A DNA stretch of 64,000 nucleotides from Ignelater luminosus. Its lineage: Eukaryota > Arthropoda > Insecta > Coleoptera > Elateridae. Below the pieces are notes generated by a model. The model ran no database searches, had not been told where the DNA came from, and saw nothing but the letters and a program-made list of their open reading frames with translations. The position numbers and the translations under genes were made by a program. Positions within the stretch are counted from its first letter, which is position 1. The number at the start of each line of letters is the position of its first letter. Positions 1-10,259 of this stretch are shown piece after piece. The stretch is from the NCBI GenBank assembly GCA_011009095.1, contig VTPC01005422.1, positions 62,001 through 126,000 of the forward strand. Reading direction: 5' to 3'.

Positions 1-770
1 GCACCTTTAAAAAATATACACTAGTGGCAACTGTCTCCTTCAAAGTGTCCGGAAGAAGTCTTGGAACTCATTTTCTGCAATACTGTTGAGTACCTGTCGC
101 ACATTCTGTTGTATATCAGTACATCAGAAAATGTTCGTCTTTTCAGCTCCGTTTTTAATTTCTGGAATAGCCAGAAGTCACACGGAGCTAAGTAAGGTGA
201 ATAGGCAGGATGATGTCATTGGGTAATCGCTTTCTTGGCCAGAAAACCTTTCACAGTAAGCACATTGTTGTGATTAATAATCCACTTGTCAAGCCAAAGT
301 TCGGGTCTTTTTCTTCAAACAGAATCTCGTAAGCTTTCATTACTTCTAAATAGCGTTGTTGATTGATTTTTTGTCCCTGCTCAATAAGGTCTTGGTGGAC
401 TATTCTCCTGCGATCAAAAAAACACACAAGTATGGTCTTAAAGTGTGACCGCGACATGCGTGCCTTTGTAGGGCATGGTGCACACGCAGATATCCATTTC
501 ATGCTGTGACGTTTTGTTTTTGGATCATACTGGAAGCACCACGTTTCATCACCTGTAATTACTCTTGGAAACAGGTGCGTATCTGCAGAAATTCTTTTGA
601 TAATTAGCTTAATTGTTTCTCGATTAATCTGCAATTCTTCAGTTATCAACCTCACACTTAATGCTGTATAAGACAGAATGCAGCACTTGCAACAGCTGTA
701 GCGTTTAAGTGGCGCTTTTTCCGATTTTCACACAAATTTTGATAGGTTGCTCTAAATTCTGAACACTCAT
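1..770 (-). pseudogene. mariner transposase, decayed and partial
   Basis: This encoded a mariner-family DNA transposase, a DDD nuclease that cuts and pastes its own element. The minus-strand ATG at 770 begins MSVQN. A helix-turn-helix segment follows (LITEELQINRETIK), then the first catalytic motif VITGDETWCFQYDP, then FFDRRRIVHQDL. After a frameshift near 250 the third-acid region is readable as YSPYLAPCDFWLF, where the usual SPDLAPCDFW has D changed to Y. Compared with the family, about 30 residues are missing between the HTH and the GDETW motif, and further residues are missing in the N-terminal third. The gene runs to the window edge, so its 3' end is not seen. Frameshifts and deletions make it inactive. 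Family assignment is secure; the subfamily is not. Confidence 0.85.
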
Positions 771-935
771 TTTACGCGAAAGTGTGCACGCAGTCATGTA
801 TTGTCTCTGGTATCTTTAAATTTACGCACGTATTAGATAAAGCATGTTTAAACACGACTATTCAAGTTACTTCGATGAATGTACTTCACGGACGACACTA
901 AGGGTCGTTCCGGGAATTAAATAGTCACATCACCT

Positions 936-1063
936 AAAGCCTTGCATGGCCCGAAATTTTCAGGCGCGGTCATCCCGACTAGGAGTAAACTTGACGCGTT
1001 CCGAAATAAAAGCGATAACTTTTTGATCAGCCGGAAAAGCCTGACAGAGCCGGCAAATTTGGG
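936..1063 (+). repeat. GC-rich 9-bp-core repeat, fragment (copy A)
   Basis: This is the left flank of the GC-rich repeat family whose complete member lies at 5269-5744. It shares the 'gcccgaaattttcagg' lead, then 'cgactaggagtaaacttga' and 'gaccggaaaagcctgacag'-like text with the copy at 2012. Only the first few 9-bp core units are present before AT-rich DNA resumes. Open frames across it are by-products of the repeat, not genes. Confidence 0.6.
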
Positions 1064-1454
1064 GTGATTTAATTTACTTTTGTTTATGTTGACTCCTTGT
1101 TTCAACTGCTACAAGCTCCTCTGTAATATTTTCAGTTTTTTCTGTTAACAGTGTCCCAAAAACATCTGCACCTAACAACTGGTGATACGGTTTCCGTGAC
1201 CCCCAACAATAAATTCTTTTTCATCATTAATTCAAATGTAACTGGCACAAATTATTAATTAAATTCGACAAACCCCATGTAATGTATTCGTGACTAACTC
1301 TGTTAAAAAAGTTGATGGAGGGTGTAATAACCGACTGTATTTTAGTCAATTATAATAAAATAAAAGCTTGATTTAACAAACCTGTATTTAAACTTCAGAC
1401 ATACAAAACGTATCAAAACAAACTAAACTAATTCAAACAACTGTTTCCTAGGTT
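1064..1454. other. spacer, nothing recognised
   Basis: AT-rich DNA without a recognisable coding frame, RNA or repeat. Confidence 0.4.
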
Positions 1455-1700
1455 ATAGTACATTACAGAGGGCGAAGTCCGACTTTGGGCTACAAGAGGT
1501 GATTCGTGACTCGTGTTTGCCATAGCTTTCTTATGAAGGTTAATAGACGGCGAAGCCCACTTTGAACCATCTGTGCGAGGGCGTAGCCCAAGTTATATCG
1601 TTAACGAAGTAGGTTAATGGAGTACGAACACTGTGCCGTGCTCTCATCTACTAGGTCGTTTAAGAAAGCCTTCTTCCGTGTCAGGCTCTAACTTGTAAAG
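1455..1700 (-). repeat. outlying units of the 22.8-26.8 kb satellite
   Basis: Read on the minus strand, this stretch contains units of the same satellite that fills 22.8-26.8 kb. The phrase 'tagcccaaagtcggacttcg' recurs, as does 'ttaacctt.ataagaaagct', followed by an 'aacacgag' phrase. Roughly two to three diverged units are present, about 21 kb from the main array and in the opposite orientation. This suggests the satellite unit is dispersed or belongs to a mobile element. Confidence 0.6.
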
Positions 1701-2011
1701 ACGTTGAACGGTCCTTATTTTCGCTGTCCTAGTAGCAACGTGAATTTATAGAAATTAGTTCAATTATTTTTCCTAATTTCCAATTAGTCTTCTTTACATT
1801 GTCTTCACCAATACAAACTACTTCTTTTCATCTTCAGTTTGTTTGTTGGTTTCTGGCCATTTTGTATCAGTTCCGCTCTTCTGAAATGGCTGAGAATATC
1901 ATCTATTAGTTTTTGCCAATATCCAAAAGATCTGACGATATAACTTCTATTAATATTATTCAGATCTGGGGTTTCTCTGGAGGATGTATCGCTTATAAAT
2001 ATTGCAGATTC

Positions 2012-2222
2012 AGGCACGGCCCAGTCCGACTAGGAGTAAACTTGAGGCAGCTCGAAATAAATCCGATAAATTTATGATTGACCGGAAAAGGCCGGGAAGT
2101 TTGACAGGGCCAAAAGTCTGACAAGACACCGGAACTACTCGAGAGGCTTGAACGACCCGGGAAGCCTGAAAGGTTTGACAACTCTAAACGACTTGACAGG
2201 GTCGGGAAGCCTGACTTCTTTT
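2012..2222 (+). repeat. GC-rich 9-bp-core repeat (copy B)
   Basis: It starts with 'ccgactaggagtaaacttga', shared with copy A. The core consists of 9-bp units of the types gacagggcc, gagaggctt and gaacgaccc. The conserved right flank and right terminal repeat seen in the 5269-5744 copy are absent, so this copy is truncated. Confidence 0.65.
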
Positions 2223-2272
2223 TCATCTTGGATTCAAATATAACCCTCAGGTGATATCTTTATAAATGTGAA

Positions 2273-2323
2273 CGTCGACAAGCTTTTATCGATTTAAATT
2301 GAACATGGGGTGCGTGCTATACT
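2273..2323 (-). repeat. inverted-repeat arm, partner at 6255
   Basis: About 50 bp that reappears as the reverse complement at 6255-6305. The shared text includes 'tcgatttaaa', 'acatggggtgc' and 'ctatac'. A shorter related motif (atttaaatcgacaaaa) occurs at 15426. The pair could be the ends of one element or two copies of a small dispersed repeat in opposite orientation. Confidence 0.6.
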
Positions 2324-2539
2324 AAATCACACACGGCACTCAAGATACACTCGACACGGACCTTTTCGGCACAAGACTTTATTTTATGCAATTTGTGTGC
2401 TAATGGTAAAGTTCAATAAATTGCATCTCATGCTTATATGCATTCATTCGACGAAATTTAGTCGACCTAGATCTTTCTTTAACTGGTTCCTCTGTGCGAT
2501 GCACAATCTGCATTTCCCCTTACGTCGGCCCTGCTAACA

Positions 2540-4100
2540 ACAACTCTATCCTAAGAGGTGGTCGTCTCATATAAAATAATACTTCTTTTCCCGAGTTCTC
2601 TTATTAAGTGAAAATTTCCAGTATAACAGTTTAGCTTCGTACTGTATATTACATTTTCCAACTAAACAATGTAGTCGACAAACACTACCGAGCCGGGCCG
2701 TTGCTGTAGGTGCTGTAGGTACAGAGGATTGTCAATAGACCGACGATAAATGTTTGCTACGTAACTAAAATGACCCAGATTTTGCACGTTTCCTGAGAAT
2801 ATGCTAACGTACAAATCTTTCTGACCATTCGCGTTAATAATAATTGATTTACAATAATTTGATAATGTAATTTACTGTGCGATGTAATGACGCTTGTCAT
2901 ACCTTTTAAAATGAAATAACCTAAAGTTGAATAAATCTAATTAAAATCTTTTGTACAAATTTACATTACAATTATTTGCAGTGGCAACCAAATCATACAA
3001 ATAGTTACAAAATATTGCAATCCTACAATCACCTGTGTTTGAAACTTCTAAGGGAACTAAATACTATTTAATCCCATTTACTAATGTTTACAAATTTAAT
3101 TGTCGCAGGTTTTTAGATTAATTTATCAAAATGAAATACTAATTTTGATTTTGCTCTTCGCATTTCTGTGGTCGCATTTCCACATGTCGCCTACACATTG
3201 ATTTGCCAATATAAATTTTTGATGTACACATTGTTGCGATGTAAATGATTTTCGTGTAACACAAACAATATTATTCAGTTTGAAACTACGCAGTAATAAC
3301 AATTCCTTTATTCGATGTTAATATTCTCGTATTCATTTATTTCTGAAATCTTTTGTACGCTTTTACGTATTCCGGATAAAACCGATTCGAATATGCCTTT
3401 AGGTTATAATAAGTAATTTTTGATTAATTCAAGTAAAATTAATTTCAGTTACATTAACTTTGTTTGTAATTGTGTAGACTTTAAATTAAAAATTTAAACA
3501 AAATCATAATTTCAAGTTAATTAAAATAATGAAAAGGAGGAAATCTTGATTCATTATGGTTTACGATTTTTACATTTTATCCATTTATCGATTTTGTTCA
3601 CAAAATGTCTTGCACGACGTAATAGTCTTTTGAACTGATATATTTTCGTAACTGATTGTGCAATTTTGTCTGCAATTTGCTAATCTTTCAATCTTCCTAA
3701 TGAAAATCACAGCTGTATTGCAGCCTGAGTTGTTAAAATGGGATTTTCTTTGTTTTGTTATTGACAAGTTGTTTTTTCGTCACATTCCTGTCACTGGGGT
3801 TCTTACGGATGCTGCAAGTGGTGCATTTGCACACCTGATCAGAATTCTACATGATGTTTATTTCTATCGCTTTTCACACTTTGACTGACTGAAATGTAAT
3901 GTAGGACAAAGAATCTACATTATTTAAAATTGCAAAAATTTCAGTTTACTTGTGCTGCCCCCTTAAGCCGTACGGACGCTTATCCTATCCCGGAGTCAGA
4001 AGAATTCATATCTCATTGAATTGCTACTTAAGTGTACAGGTATGGATCCGTATACAGAAATCTCTCTTTACACGACCAGGTTTTGCTACCGTCATAATAC
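2540..4100. other. AT-rich spacer
   Basis: No coding frame, RNA gene or transposon motif is recognisable. The short open frames (for example 3585-3767 minus and 3658-3888 plus) overlap each other on opposite strands and resemble nothing known. Confidence 0.4.
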
Positions 4101-4129
4101 TCACCTCCCGGAAAACAATTGTCAACCAG

Positions 4130-4210
4130 GACGAGGCCGACTACACGGCCACGCAGAAGCGCCAGCTTCTCTGTTTGCTCTACAGCAATTTCAAGATCAT
4201 ATCTGCTTTT
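4130..4210 (+). other. exon-like GC-rich segment
   Basis: A short GC-rich island in AT-rich DNA. On the plus strand 'ttgtcaaccag' ends in an AG, and the following codons are GAC GAG GCC GAC TAC ACG GCC ACG, unusually rich in C or G at the third position. The reading is DEADYTATQKRQLLCLLYSNFK, which I do not recognise. On the minus strand the same stretch is also open and ends at a good splice donor (gggag|gtgagtatt). The strand is therefore uncertain. It may be one exon of a host gene or a fragment of an unrecognised element. Confidence 0.25.
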
Positions 4211-4700
4211 AATGTTAATTTTCTGAAGATTTTAATTAAAGTCTGTCTTGAAAGACTCCTATTCAGTTTTTCTAGGGTTGCGATATACTATTCTTTCGTT
4301 CTGAAGTTTTGGTATACCATAGCGAATGTGACACTTTTCCGTTTTAGTAGTAGCTGGTGTGTGTCGATAAGTAACTAGCTATCTATTGCACGAAAAAAAA
4401 GGTAGAACTGTTTCTGATGTTTATGTCTAGATTATTTGTCATAATAGATTGGCTACTTTTATTTACATCTTTGTGTTTCCTTAGGTCACATGGTGTACGT
4501 TAGCATCACATCTGACAACAAGATTAATTCTATCTGCGCCGCGCTTTCCATGTTTCAATCGTTTCAGTTGTAATAGCTGCCAGATCCTTAGAATCCCTAG
4601 GTCTGTTAATACTCTAATACCCTTGCTTAAGAGTGGAAGTTCCGTGGGTGTCGCTTTAGGTTGGTGGTGACTTGCCTCACTGACATCACTTATTCTTACA

Positions 4701-5068
4701 GGCCCAGGGTTTCTGGATGCGGGCTATGTCACAATCTTGACTCATCATCTTGCAGAACACCAAGGTTGCTGCTTTGCTGCGATGAAGGCTTATCTGGACC
4801 ACTCTTATCGTCAGGACTTTATTCAGACTATTATTACATAAAAGTCAGCAACGGCAGAGATCCATTTACCTATGCAAAGCCGAATATTTATTTTAAATGC
4901 TCTGTTAGTAACACTCTCATCATTCTATTGTGTAAAGTGGCAATACCCAACAGTTTTGAGAACTACAGGATGGAAGTGCAAAGCTCTCCAGTTACTCCTA
5001 GGATTGTGAAGTATTCCCATCAGCCTTGGGGACACTATCCTAAAAAGGATAAGTAAAGCCTGGTATTT
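4701..5068 (+). pseudogene. unidentified decayed coding frame
   Basis: Starting after a convincing splice acceptor ('cttattcttacag'), one plus-strand frame runs about 122 codons with only two internal stops and then terminates. It contains protein-like text such as GFLDAGYVTILTHHLAEHQG, MKAYLDHSYRQDFIQ and WQYPTVLRTTGWKCKALQLL, ending in KRISKAWYF. I cannot place the family. A different frame (4661-5056) is fully open but has a less protein-like composition. It could be a terminal exon of a dead gene or part of an unrecognised transposon. Confidence 0.35.
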
Positions 5069-5268
5069 TTAAAAGCAATCAACAAAATAAAAGAAGATCG
5101 TTAATTAATGAGATATTACCAAAATTTAAGTTTACTGGAGTCAAATAATGCAATAGAACTTACGAAAGCTGCAACACCTGGTGAGAAATCTACAACTGCT
5201 AGTGGGCCGTGAAGATAGAAAATTGAGTTCCAGACAGAAGATAGTAAATGATAATCACATGCTAGAGT

Positions 5269-5744
5269 CCTGCACGTCCAAAATTTTCAGGTCCGATCCG
5301 AACCAGGCTGACTGAAGAAAACCCGGTAACTTCTTGATCGGGCCGACAGGCCCAAACAACCTGAGAGGCTCTAACGGCCCGGCAGAGAAGCCCGATGGAC
5401 CGAGAAGTCCAAAAAGCTTGACAGGTCCTAACGGCCTGATAGGCTCGAGAGATCCAAACGACCCGATAGACTCGACAGGCACGAGAGGTCCGAACATCCC
5501 AATAGACCCGGGAAGCCCGAAGAGCCCAGAAATTCAAAACGCTCGACATGCCTAAACGACCTGACAGACCCGCATGGCCCGACAGGGCCAAGAGGTCCGA
5601 CAGGTAGACAAGACCGAACTGTCCGATTGACTAGACGTAAGCCTGAAAAGCTCAATAAATTTCTAAACTGAGGCCCATCTCGACCCGAACCCAAGTTTCT
5701 ACCCGGGCCGCGTAGAGGCCCGACTAAAATCTGATCCGTGCAGG
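5269..5744 (+). mobile_element. GC-rich TIR element with 9-bp core (copy C, complete)
   Basis: The most complete member of a dispersed family seen nine times in this window. It begins CCTGCACG and ends with the exact inverse CGTGCAGG. The left flank reads 'tccaaaattttcaggtccga'. The centre is a degenerate 9-bp tandem (gacaggccc, gagaggtcc, gaacggccc). The right flank, shared with copies F, G and I, contains 'aaactgaggccc'. The 9-bp period gives a false collagen-like G-P-X reading on the plus strand and overlapping open frames on the minus strand. No transposase is present, so mobility, if any, would depend on enzymes supplied elsewhere. No clear target duplication was found. Confidence 0.65.
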
Positions 5745-5749
5745 TCACT

Positions 5750-6510
5750 ATTACACACTACTAGTTCTCTTTCACAGAATACGTATTAAACCGGTACTTT
5801 GACAATTCTCGATGGTTTTTATTTATTTTTTAAGCTCCCCCACTTCTGATTTAGAATAGTGAAATATTAAAAGCAAAACCATCTTTGCAACATTGCAATA
5901 ATAGCATTGTAGAGCGTATTCTGCTGCCATAAAATTGATTAGCAAGGGGACATCAAGAATGGATATGATTGTCAAGCTTAAATACTTGTAGAAACAATTC
6001 ACGTAATTTGGACTGTCTTCTCTTGATGACCAAATATTTTTTCTGAAGTGACATTGAAAACTTCCGTGCCCGAGATTCCAAGCTGCCTAGAAATTCTAGA
6101 CAAACTTACATTTTTCTTCGGTTAGCTAATCCACTGAACTGCTGAAAATACAAAAATCTCATTATAATTGGCTAGGTCTACATTTTAATGAATTTGTAAC
6201 ATTTAATCATTTTCCAGACACTAAGTTGGTTTGCTCTTGCTAGGCACGCGGCATGGTATAGTATGCACCCCATGTGCAGTTTAAATCGACAAAAACTTGT
6301 TGACGTAGATTTTTTGGCATTTTGAAATTGCGTTTTCTGTACTTTTTGGTCTATAAAGATGTACAGTGTATGTCTACACTATTTCAAAAACTTCAAGCTT
6401 ATCTACAATACTTGAAGAAATTTTTTTCATGCATTCAGTTCATCTTCTTAGTTCCGATCATTATCTGTATCAAATTAACTGGACTTTGATTCGTGGGATT
6501 GCAGTAACAG
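5750..6510. other. AT-rich spacer with inverted-repeat arm at 6255-6305
   Basis: Apart from the reverse complement of the 2273-2323 repeat at 6255-6305 ('gcaccccatgtgcagtttaa'), nothing recognisable is present. Confidence 0.45.
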
Positions 6511-6516
6511 TTTAAA

Positions 6517-6803
6517 CTAGAGACTTGCACGAGCCGGGTTTGTTTAGTCGGGCGTGTGTGCGGCCCGGTCCGAAGCTTGGGTTCGGGCCTATTGGGTGGC
6601 GCTTTTTGGCCCTATCGGGCTTATCAAGCTGTTGGGGTTTGTCGAACCTGTCAATCTTATCGAATCAGTTGACCTTTTCGAGCTATTATTTTTATACTCA
6701 TCTGAAGCGAACCGAGGTCTTTTTTGTACCGACTCGGACGGGTTATTCTCGTATTGAACCACACCGAAGAATAGCCGGGCTGACTTCGACAGACCCGGAC
6801 AAA
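6517..6803 (-). repeat. GC-rich 9-bp-core repeat (copy D, inverted)
   Basis: It begins 'ctagagacttgcacgagccg' and continues with text that is the reverse complement of the right end of the 5269-5744 copy ('gcggcccggtccgaagcttg', then 'gggttcgggcc'). It is therefore the same family in the opposite orientation. The core is short and diverged. The plus-strand frames 6525-6839 and 6554-6757 are repeat-generated. Confidence 0.6.
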
Positions 6804-6939
6804 CATTATTTTCATTTTCATTGGTATTTTAAATTTTAAGATGTGGTAGTCATGCACCTGTTTAATTGTTCAATTTAAATTGGTAGAAAGCTTCTTGATT
6901 CTAAGCGACCCTGACCTTTTCCGTCGAAGAAAATTGCTC

Positions 6940-7200
6940 TGTTTTGTTTTTTAAATTTTTCCGAAATGGAGGCAGGAAAACTTTTTGGATATGGCTCCAG
7001 TGTAAATGTATTAAAAACAAACGAGGATCGATGGCACCAACCCTGTTGATACTAAAAGCAACATCATTTATAGCATAAATCCCCATCTCCGTGCAACTAA
7101 CCGTTTTTGAGATATTTCACACCTGCTAAAGAAGAAACAAAAGAGGATCTGTGCTGTTTGTACCTTTATTGCGTTTAGAGTTTCTTCTCTGAATTTGTCT
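6940..7200 (+). repeat. dispersed repeat related to 15480-15670
   Basis: Shares ordered blocks with 15480-15670: 'actttttggat', 'tttatag.ata', 'ctaaccgttt.tgag.tat', 'agaaa.caaaaga', 'ctttatt' and 'tttctt'. The copies are strongly diverged. No coding capacity. This is probably a non-autonomous element. Confidence 0.4.
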
Positions 7201-7439
7201 TGAGCGTGTTAAATGCCATCAGTAGACATCTATGTTACTAAGATATCTTCATTTATTTGAAAACACTCGAGTTTCTCAATTTTTCCAAATTTGGCAATAA
7301 AGTTTTCCGTTTTCAGAGTACAGTTAGAAAAGCTTTTTTGCAACTAATATACTGCCTTTCATATAAAATGCAACACCAAGAAGTAGAGTAGCCACGATGT
7401 TCAAACCGTATTAACATAATGACTTATGTACATAAAACA

Positions 7440-7830
7440 AATCAGGAAAAAACTAAAATTAAGGAACTAATTGAACTAGAGTACCTGGGGGTAGGGTACA
7501 TTATTCAGTCTTAGACGTAATATGTCACAGACATGTTCAATTGGCGACGAGTCAAAAGGCTTAGGAGACCATGAAGGTATAGGTACCTGGGATTCTTCGT
7601 GGTTAATTCTAATAACACGAGCAATATGAAGCCGTGCATTATGTTGCTGTAAAAAAGTTGCAAGACATCGTGAACACAATGAAAAGTAAAGCTAGTCTAC
7701 TAAATGATTCCAAGAACCTAAGAGAACCCAGTCTTTCGACTCTTGCATGTGCATCATGCATGGTTAGACAAAACAGCAATTCATTACTACACATCGTTGA
7801 ATTCCATTCATCTTCTAAATTAATTTTTCA
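7440..7830 (-). pseudogene. Tc1-like transposase fragment
   Basis: The minus strand carries the C-terminal half of a Tc1-family transposase. A diverged FCLTMHDAHARVERL block resembles the segment after the first catalytic acid. Then QQHNARLHIARV replaces the canonical QQDNARPHTARV, so the second catalytic Asp has become His. Finally SPIEHVCDILRLRL matches the family's NPIEHVWD region with its Glu. A frameshift separates the first two blocks. Just beyond the 3' end, 'atataaaatgcaacacc' resembles Tc1-type termini. The element is inactive. Confidence 0.8.
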
Positions 7831-7849
7831 TTACTATTTCAAGCTTTGA

Positions 7850-9190
7850 CAACGACGTTTAGCTGTAAATGAACGAACTCAATAAAATTCATGAAACAAA
7901 GTCTGTGACAATAATTTGCTATCTGTTGAGTAGTTTTAAATTGGCCTCTTTCAAAGAGTTTAATCTGCTCAAGACTACGCCTTGTAGCAGCTTAATGTAG
8001 CAACCTCAGTTTTTGTACATTCGCCAACCAATTCTGCTACATAACAAACCTTCCTGCATGCCGATAAAATTAACGAAGTTTTTTTTAATGGCAACTCAAT
8101 AGCATTTGTTGAGAAAAAACGGTGGACTTTAGCATATAGTTAAGTTGGATTAAATCTCTTTGATTTTGTCTCAAGAATCTGACGTCAAGGTTTGTCGGTT
8201 GTTTTTAGGGACACCGTGTACTATACTGAAATTGAATGCCGTAGGTGTTGTATTTTCTATGAGAGGCATGCCAAGGAAGAGAACGAATGCAAACGATTCT
8301 ATCTAAAGATGGTCAAGGTTTGATTCTTTGAAATACCCCGACAAAAAAGCAAACAAGGATTTTCTGTGCTCAGCTCCTAAATTGAATAATCGAACAGAAT
8401 TTACGACAAAAAAAAGTTTCTCGTCGATGCGAGGTTTTGTTTTGGAGAAATGACAGGAAGGGGAACACTTTTGCGATTTTCTGAATTTGACCGATATCGG
8501 GAAAAAGTTTTTACAATATTGAATTTTGGCGTAAAGTTTCGAAAAATAAAAAAGTGATTTTGCTGGTTTTGTAGACATACTCCTAAGCAAAGTAGAAGCT
8601 CGCATTTTGATATCTTTCGAGAAGAAAGAAGAAGAAGAAAACAATTGACGGACTCTTATGGATAGGATAGATACTTAGATAGCTTTGTTACTTCTAAAAA
8701 CAGTACTGTTACTTTCTTTCCTTCAGTACCATTCACCATGGACAGAGAAAAATACAATTTACACTGTCAAGGGCGACATCTATTGTGACTTTTAGCGGTT
8801 ACTAAGAATTCCTAATTATTTTAATTAAATACCGTGAATATTATTTAAGGCAAAACATGCAAGCAGTACAAGTTTGAAATATCTATAGTAACTAAAGTTG
8901 AATTGTTGGAAAAAACCTTAGCAGCCTTTAGACTGTATGCATGAAGCTGTCCCACTTAAAATAGAACATTGGTGCTTTTAAACGCAAATATTCTTCCTAG
9001 TTTTGCCAATTAAATAAAAAAAAACAAGAAAATATGCCTACATGGTTTAATAGGTACCTATGTAAAAGCATAAATAATTCTCTCAAAACATTTACTTCTA
9101 TTTGTCAAAAATTCCAAGGTATTTCTGCACTGAACTACATTTTAAAAAATAGAAATGTATTCTAAAAAAAATTAAATAAGAAACTTCTTA
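7850..9190. other. unassigned; contains an ORF at 8303-8644 minus
   Basis: The 113-codon minus-strand frame at 8303-8644 starts MFSSSSFFSKDIKMRAS and is rich in S, K and F. It has no domain I recognise. Its DNA reads like the interior of a non-autonomous repeat rather than a gene. The rest of the interval is AT-rich and featureless. Confidence 0.35.
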
Positions 9191-9199
9191 TAACAAATT

Positions 9200-10250
9200 T
9201 TCAATATAATTTCTCCGTTTACGGCCAAACAAAATTCGAGGCAATCAAAAAAATTATATTAGGTATTTCTTAACTGTTCTGCTGTGATAATTGTTGATAC
9301 AGTTTGTTTTAGCTGGTCTAAATCCATCAGCATTCCATCAAAACCCTTGGTTTTCATATATCCCCAATAAAAAAATCCATCGGCGTTAGGTTCGATGACC
9401 GACCAGGCGAGGATATTTCACCTCCTCGCCCAATCCAACGACGTGGAAAATTTTCGTTTAAGTAGTTCTTTACTGTTTCGGCATTTTGGGTGGGAGCACC
9501 CTTATTCTGGAATCATGAATGTTCAAATTTAAATAATTTAAAACTGGCATCACGTTGTCTTGTAGAAATAATAAATAATTTTCAGCACAAATATTTCCAA
9601 TAATAAAAAAAAGGTCCTATAATGTTAGTACCTACAATACTTGCCCAAACGTTACTTTTGGATGGTCGCTGTGTTTTACTGATGCTATATATAAATTGTT
9701 TCTACATCAATACCTGCAATTTTGTGAGTTCACTTCGCTGGTAACATAGATAGTGGTTTTGTCCGTAAAAATAATTTTTTGTGAAATTGGTATTAGTATT
9801 AATTTTTTCTATAAAGAGCTTGCAGAAAGTAATTTTGTGTTCGGAATCGTTCGCAATTAGTTCTTGATGGTCTTGAAACTGATACGACCTACAGTTTTCT
9901 TTTTTTAACAACCCGTGGACTGTGGACACTGCTTCAACTCACTGTCGTAATTTGGCAAAGTTCTCTTAAGATCAAGCGTCTGTTGTTGCCTACTAAATTA
10001 GTAATCTTATTACATATTTCCTCAGTGAGAACTGGTTTAGCCCCGACTTCCTTATTATGTGTCGACTCAATACAGCCCTTATTCTTCAGGTTATTAATCG
10101 TACTCAAGATTCTGAATCCGCTAGGTTTAGGACGATCAGGGAAAGTAACAAGAAATAAATCTGAAACCTGTCGTAAGCTATCGTACCATCTCATCATTTG
10201 TAATTTTTCTTCGAACAACATAAGCCAATAAACATGCAAATGTTCTATTT
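9200..10250 (-). pseudogene. IS630/Tc1-mariner transposase, DD41D-like, decayed
   Basis: Reading from 10239 downward: an N-terminal HTH region with TFPDRPKPSGFRILSTINN, a second HTH with LILRELCQITTVSVSTVHGL, the segment DHQELIANDSEHKITFCKLF, and a first-acid region readable as IIFTDKTT. After frameshifts there follow a degraded second-acid motif (FQNKGAP for FQQDGAP, Asp to Lys) and then RRWIGRGGE and NLTPMDFFIGD with the third acid. Forty-one residues lie between the second and third catalytic positions. The same family as the better preserved element at 50843-52106, but a separate, older copy. Multiple stops and frameshifts. Confidence 0.8.
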
Positions 10251-10259
10251 TAGATGGGA

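Noticed and set aside
5255-5748. Overlapping open frames on both strands, one with a collagen-like G-P-X pattern
   Set aside because: The pattern follows from the 9-bp period of the GC-rich repeat; similar frames occur in other copies in both orientations.
8303-8644. 113-codon minus-strand frame
   Set aside because: No domain, low complexity (S/K/F-rich), and DNA that looks like repeat interior.
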